Shown here in pieces: positions 31,422 to 31,479 of a stretch of 31,479 nt of DNA. Positions within the stretch are counted from its first letter, which is position 1. Each line of letters begins with the position of its first letter. The notes under the pieces were generated by a model. The model was not told the DNA's origin. It searched no databases and saw only the letters and a list, made by a program, of their open reading frames with translations. The DNA comes from CAZQXD01 sp964597315 (lineage in GTDB: Bacteria; Pseudomonadota; Gammaproteobacteria; Competibacterales; Competibacteraceae). The stretch covers positions 1-31,479 of the forward strand of contig CAZQXD010000050.1 of NCBI GenBank assembly GCA_964597315.1, given 5' to 3'. The position numbers were made by a program, and so were the translations under genes.

Positions 31422-31479
31422 TAATCCATAGCATTGTCCCATTAAATTCAATGCACACACTTTAGCGTGTACCAAGAAC

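Overview
The window is GC-rich, gene-dense DNA (tight spacing, frequent GTG and TTG starts) from a gammaproteobacterium. The evidence is the dapB-carA-carB-greA order, a YdiJ-type FAD/Fe-S dehydrogenase, a DppABCDF transporter whose proteins closely resemble the E. coli ones, and a small H-NS-family protein. The genus cannot be read from the sequence. The H-NS type and gene neighbourhoods differ from enterics, so an environmental lineage is likely.

Layout. (1) Bases 1-2984 (+): YdiJ-like oxidase, cut at its 5' end by the window edge. (2) 8669-3029 (-): complete dipeptide ABC transporter operon dppA-B-C-D-F. (3) 12247-8781 (-): macro-domain deacetylase, GNAT acetyltransferase, a secreted sensor-like protein and a methyl-accepting chemotaxis protein, just upstream of dppA. 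(4) 12500-14062 (+): membrane GGDEF-EAL protein with both signature motifs destroyed. (5) 17603-14108 (-): PIG3-type quinone oxidoreductase, chorismate synthase and an HcaT-like MFS transporter. (6) 17742-20307 (+): PAS histidine kinase and REC-HDOD response regulator. (7) 20356-23825: an orphan family-3 solute-binding protein, a 96-aa secreted protein, a methyltransferase (the only + gene here), an FMN reductase and an HD-domain protein. (8) 31330-23220 (-) also holds H-NS, tRNA-Gly(CCC), dapB, carA, carB, greA, a secreted trypsin-like protease and tRNA-Val(CAC). Both tRNAs have a readable promoter and an intrinsic terminator.

How the genes work together. Region 2 imports peptides, and the chemoreceptor unit beside it may serve taxis to the same nutrients, because DppA couples to a chemoreceptor in enterics. 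Region 8 makes carbamoyl phosphate for arginine and pyrimidines (CarAB) and tetrahydrodipicolinate for lysine and peptidoglycan (DapB), with carB and greA overlapping by four bases. Region 5 includes the last step of the shikimate pathway. Regions 4 and 6 are signalling genes of unknown input.

I see no insertion sequence, prophage, CRISPR array, rRNA, plasmid or toxin-antitoxin feature. No gene-free stretch exceeds 300 bases. The longest are about 252 bases (12248-12499, with an AT-rich island), 230 bases (16369-16598, nothing convincing) and 192 bases (21500-21691, nothing convincing). Most of the content is ordinary chromosomal housekeeping. The least ordinary items are the dead GGDEF-EAL protein, the secreted sensor plus chemoreceptor pair beside dpp, the macro-GNAT pair, the carA leader hairpin and the unclear start of the MFS gene.
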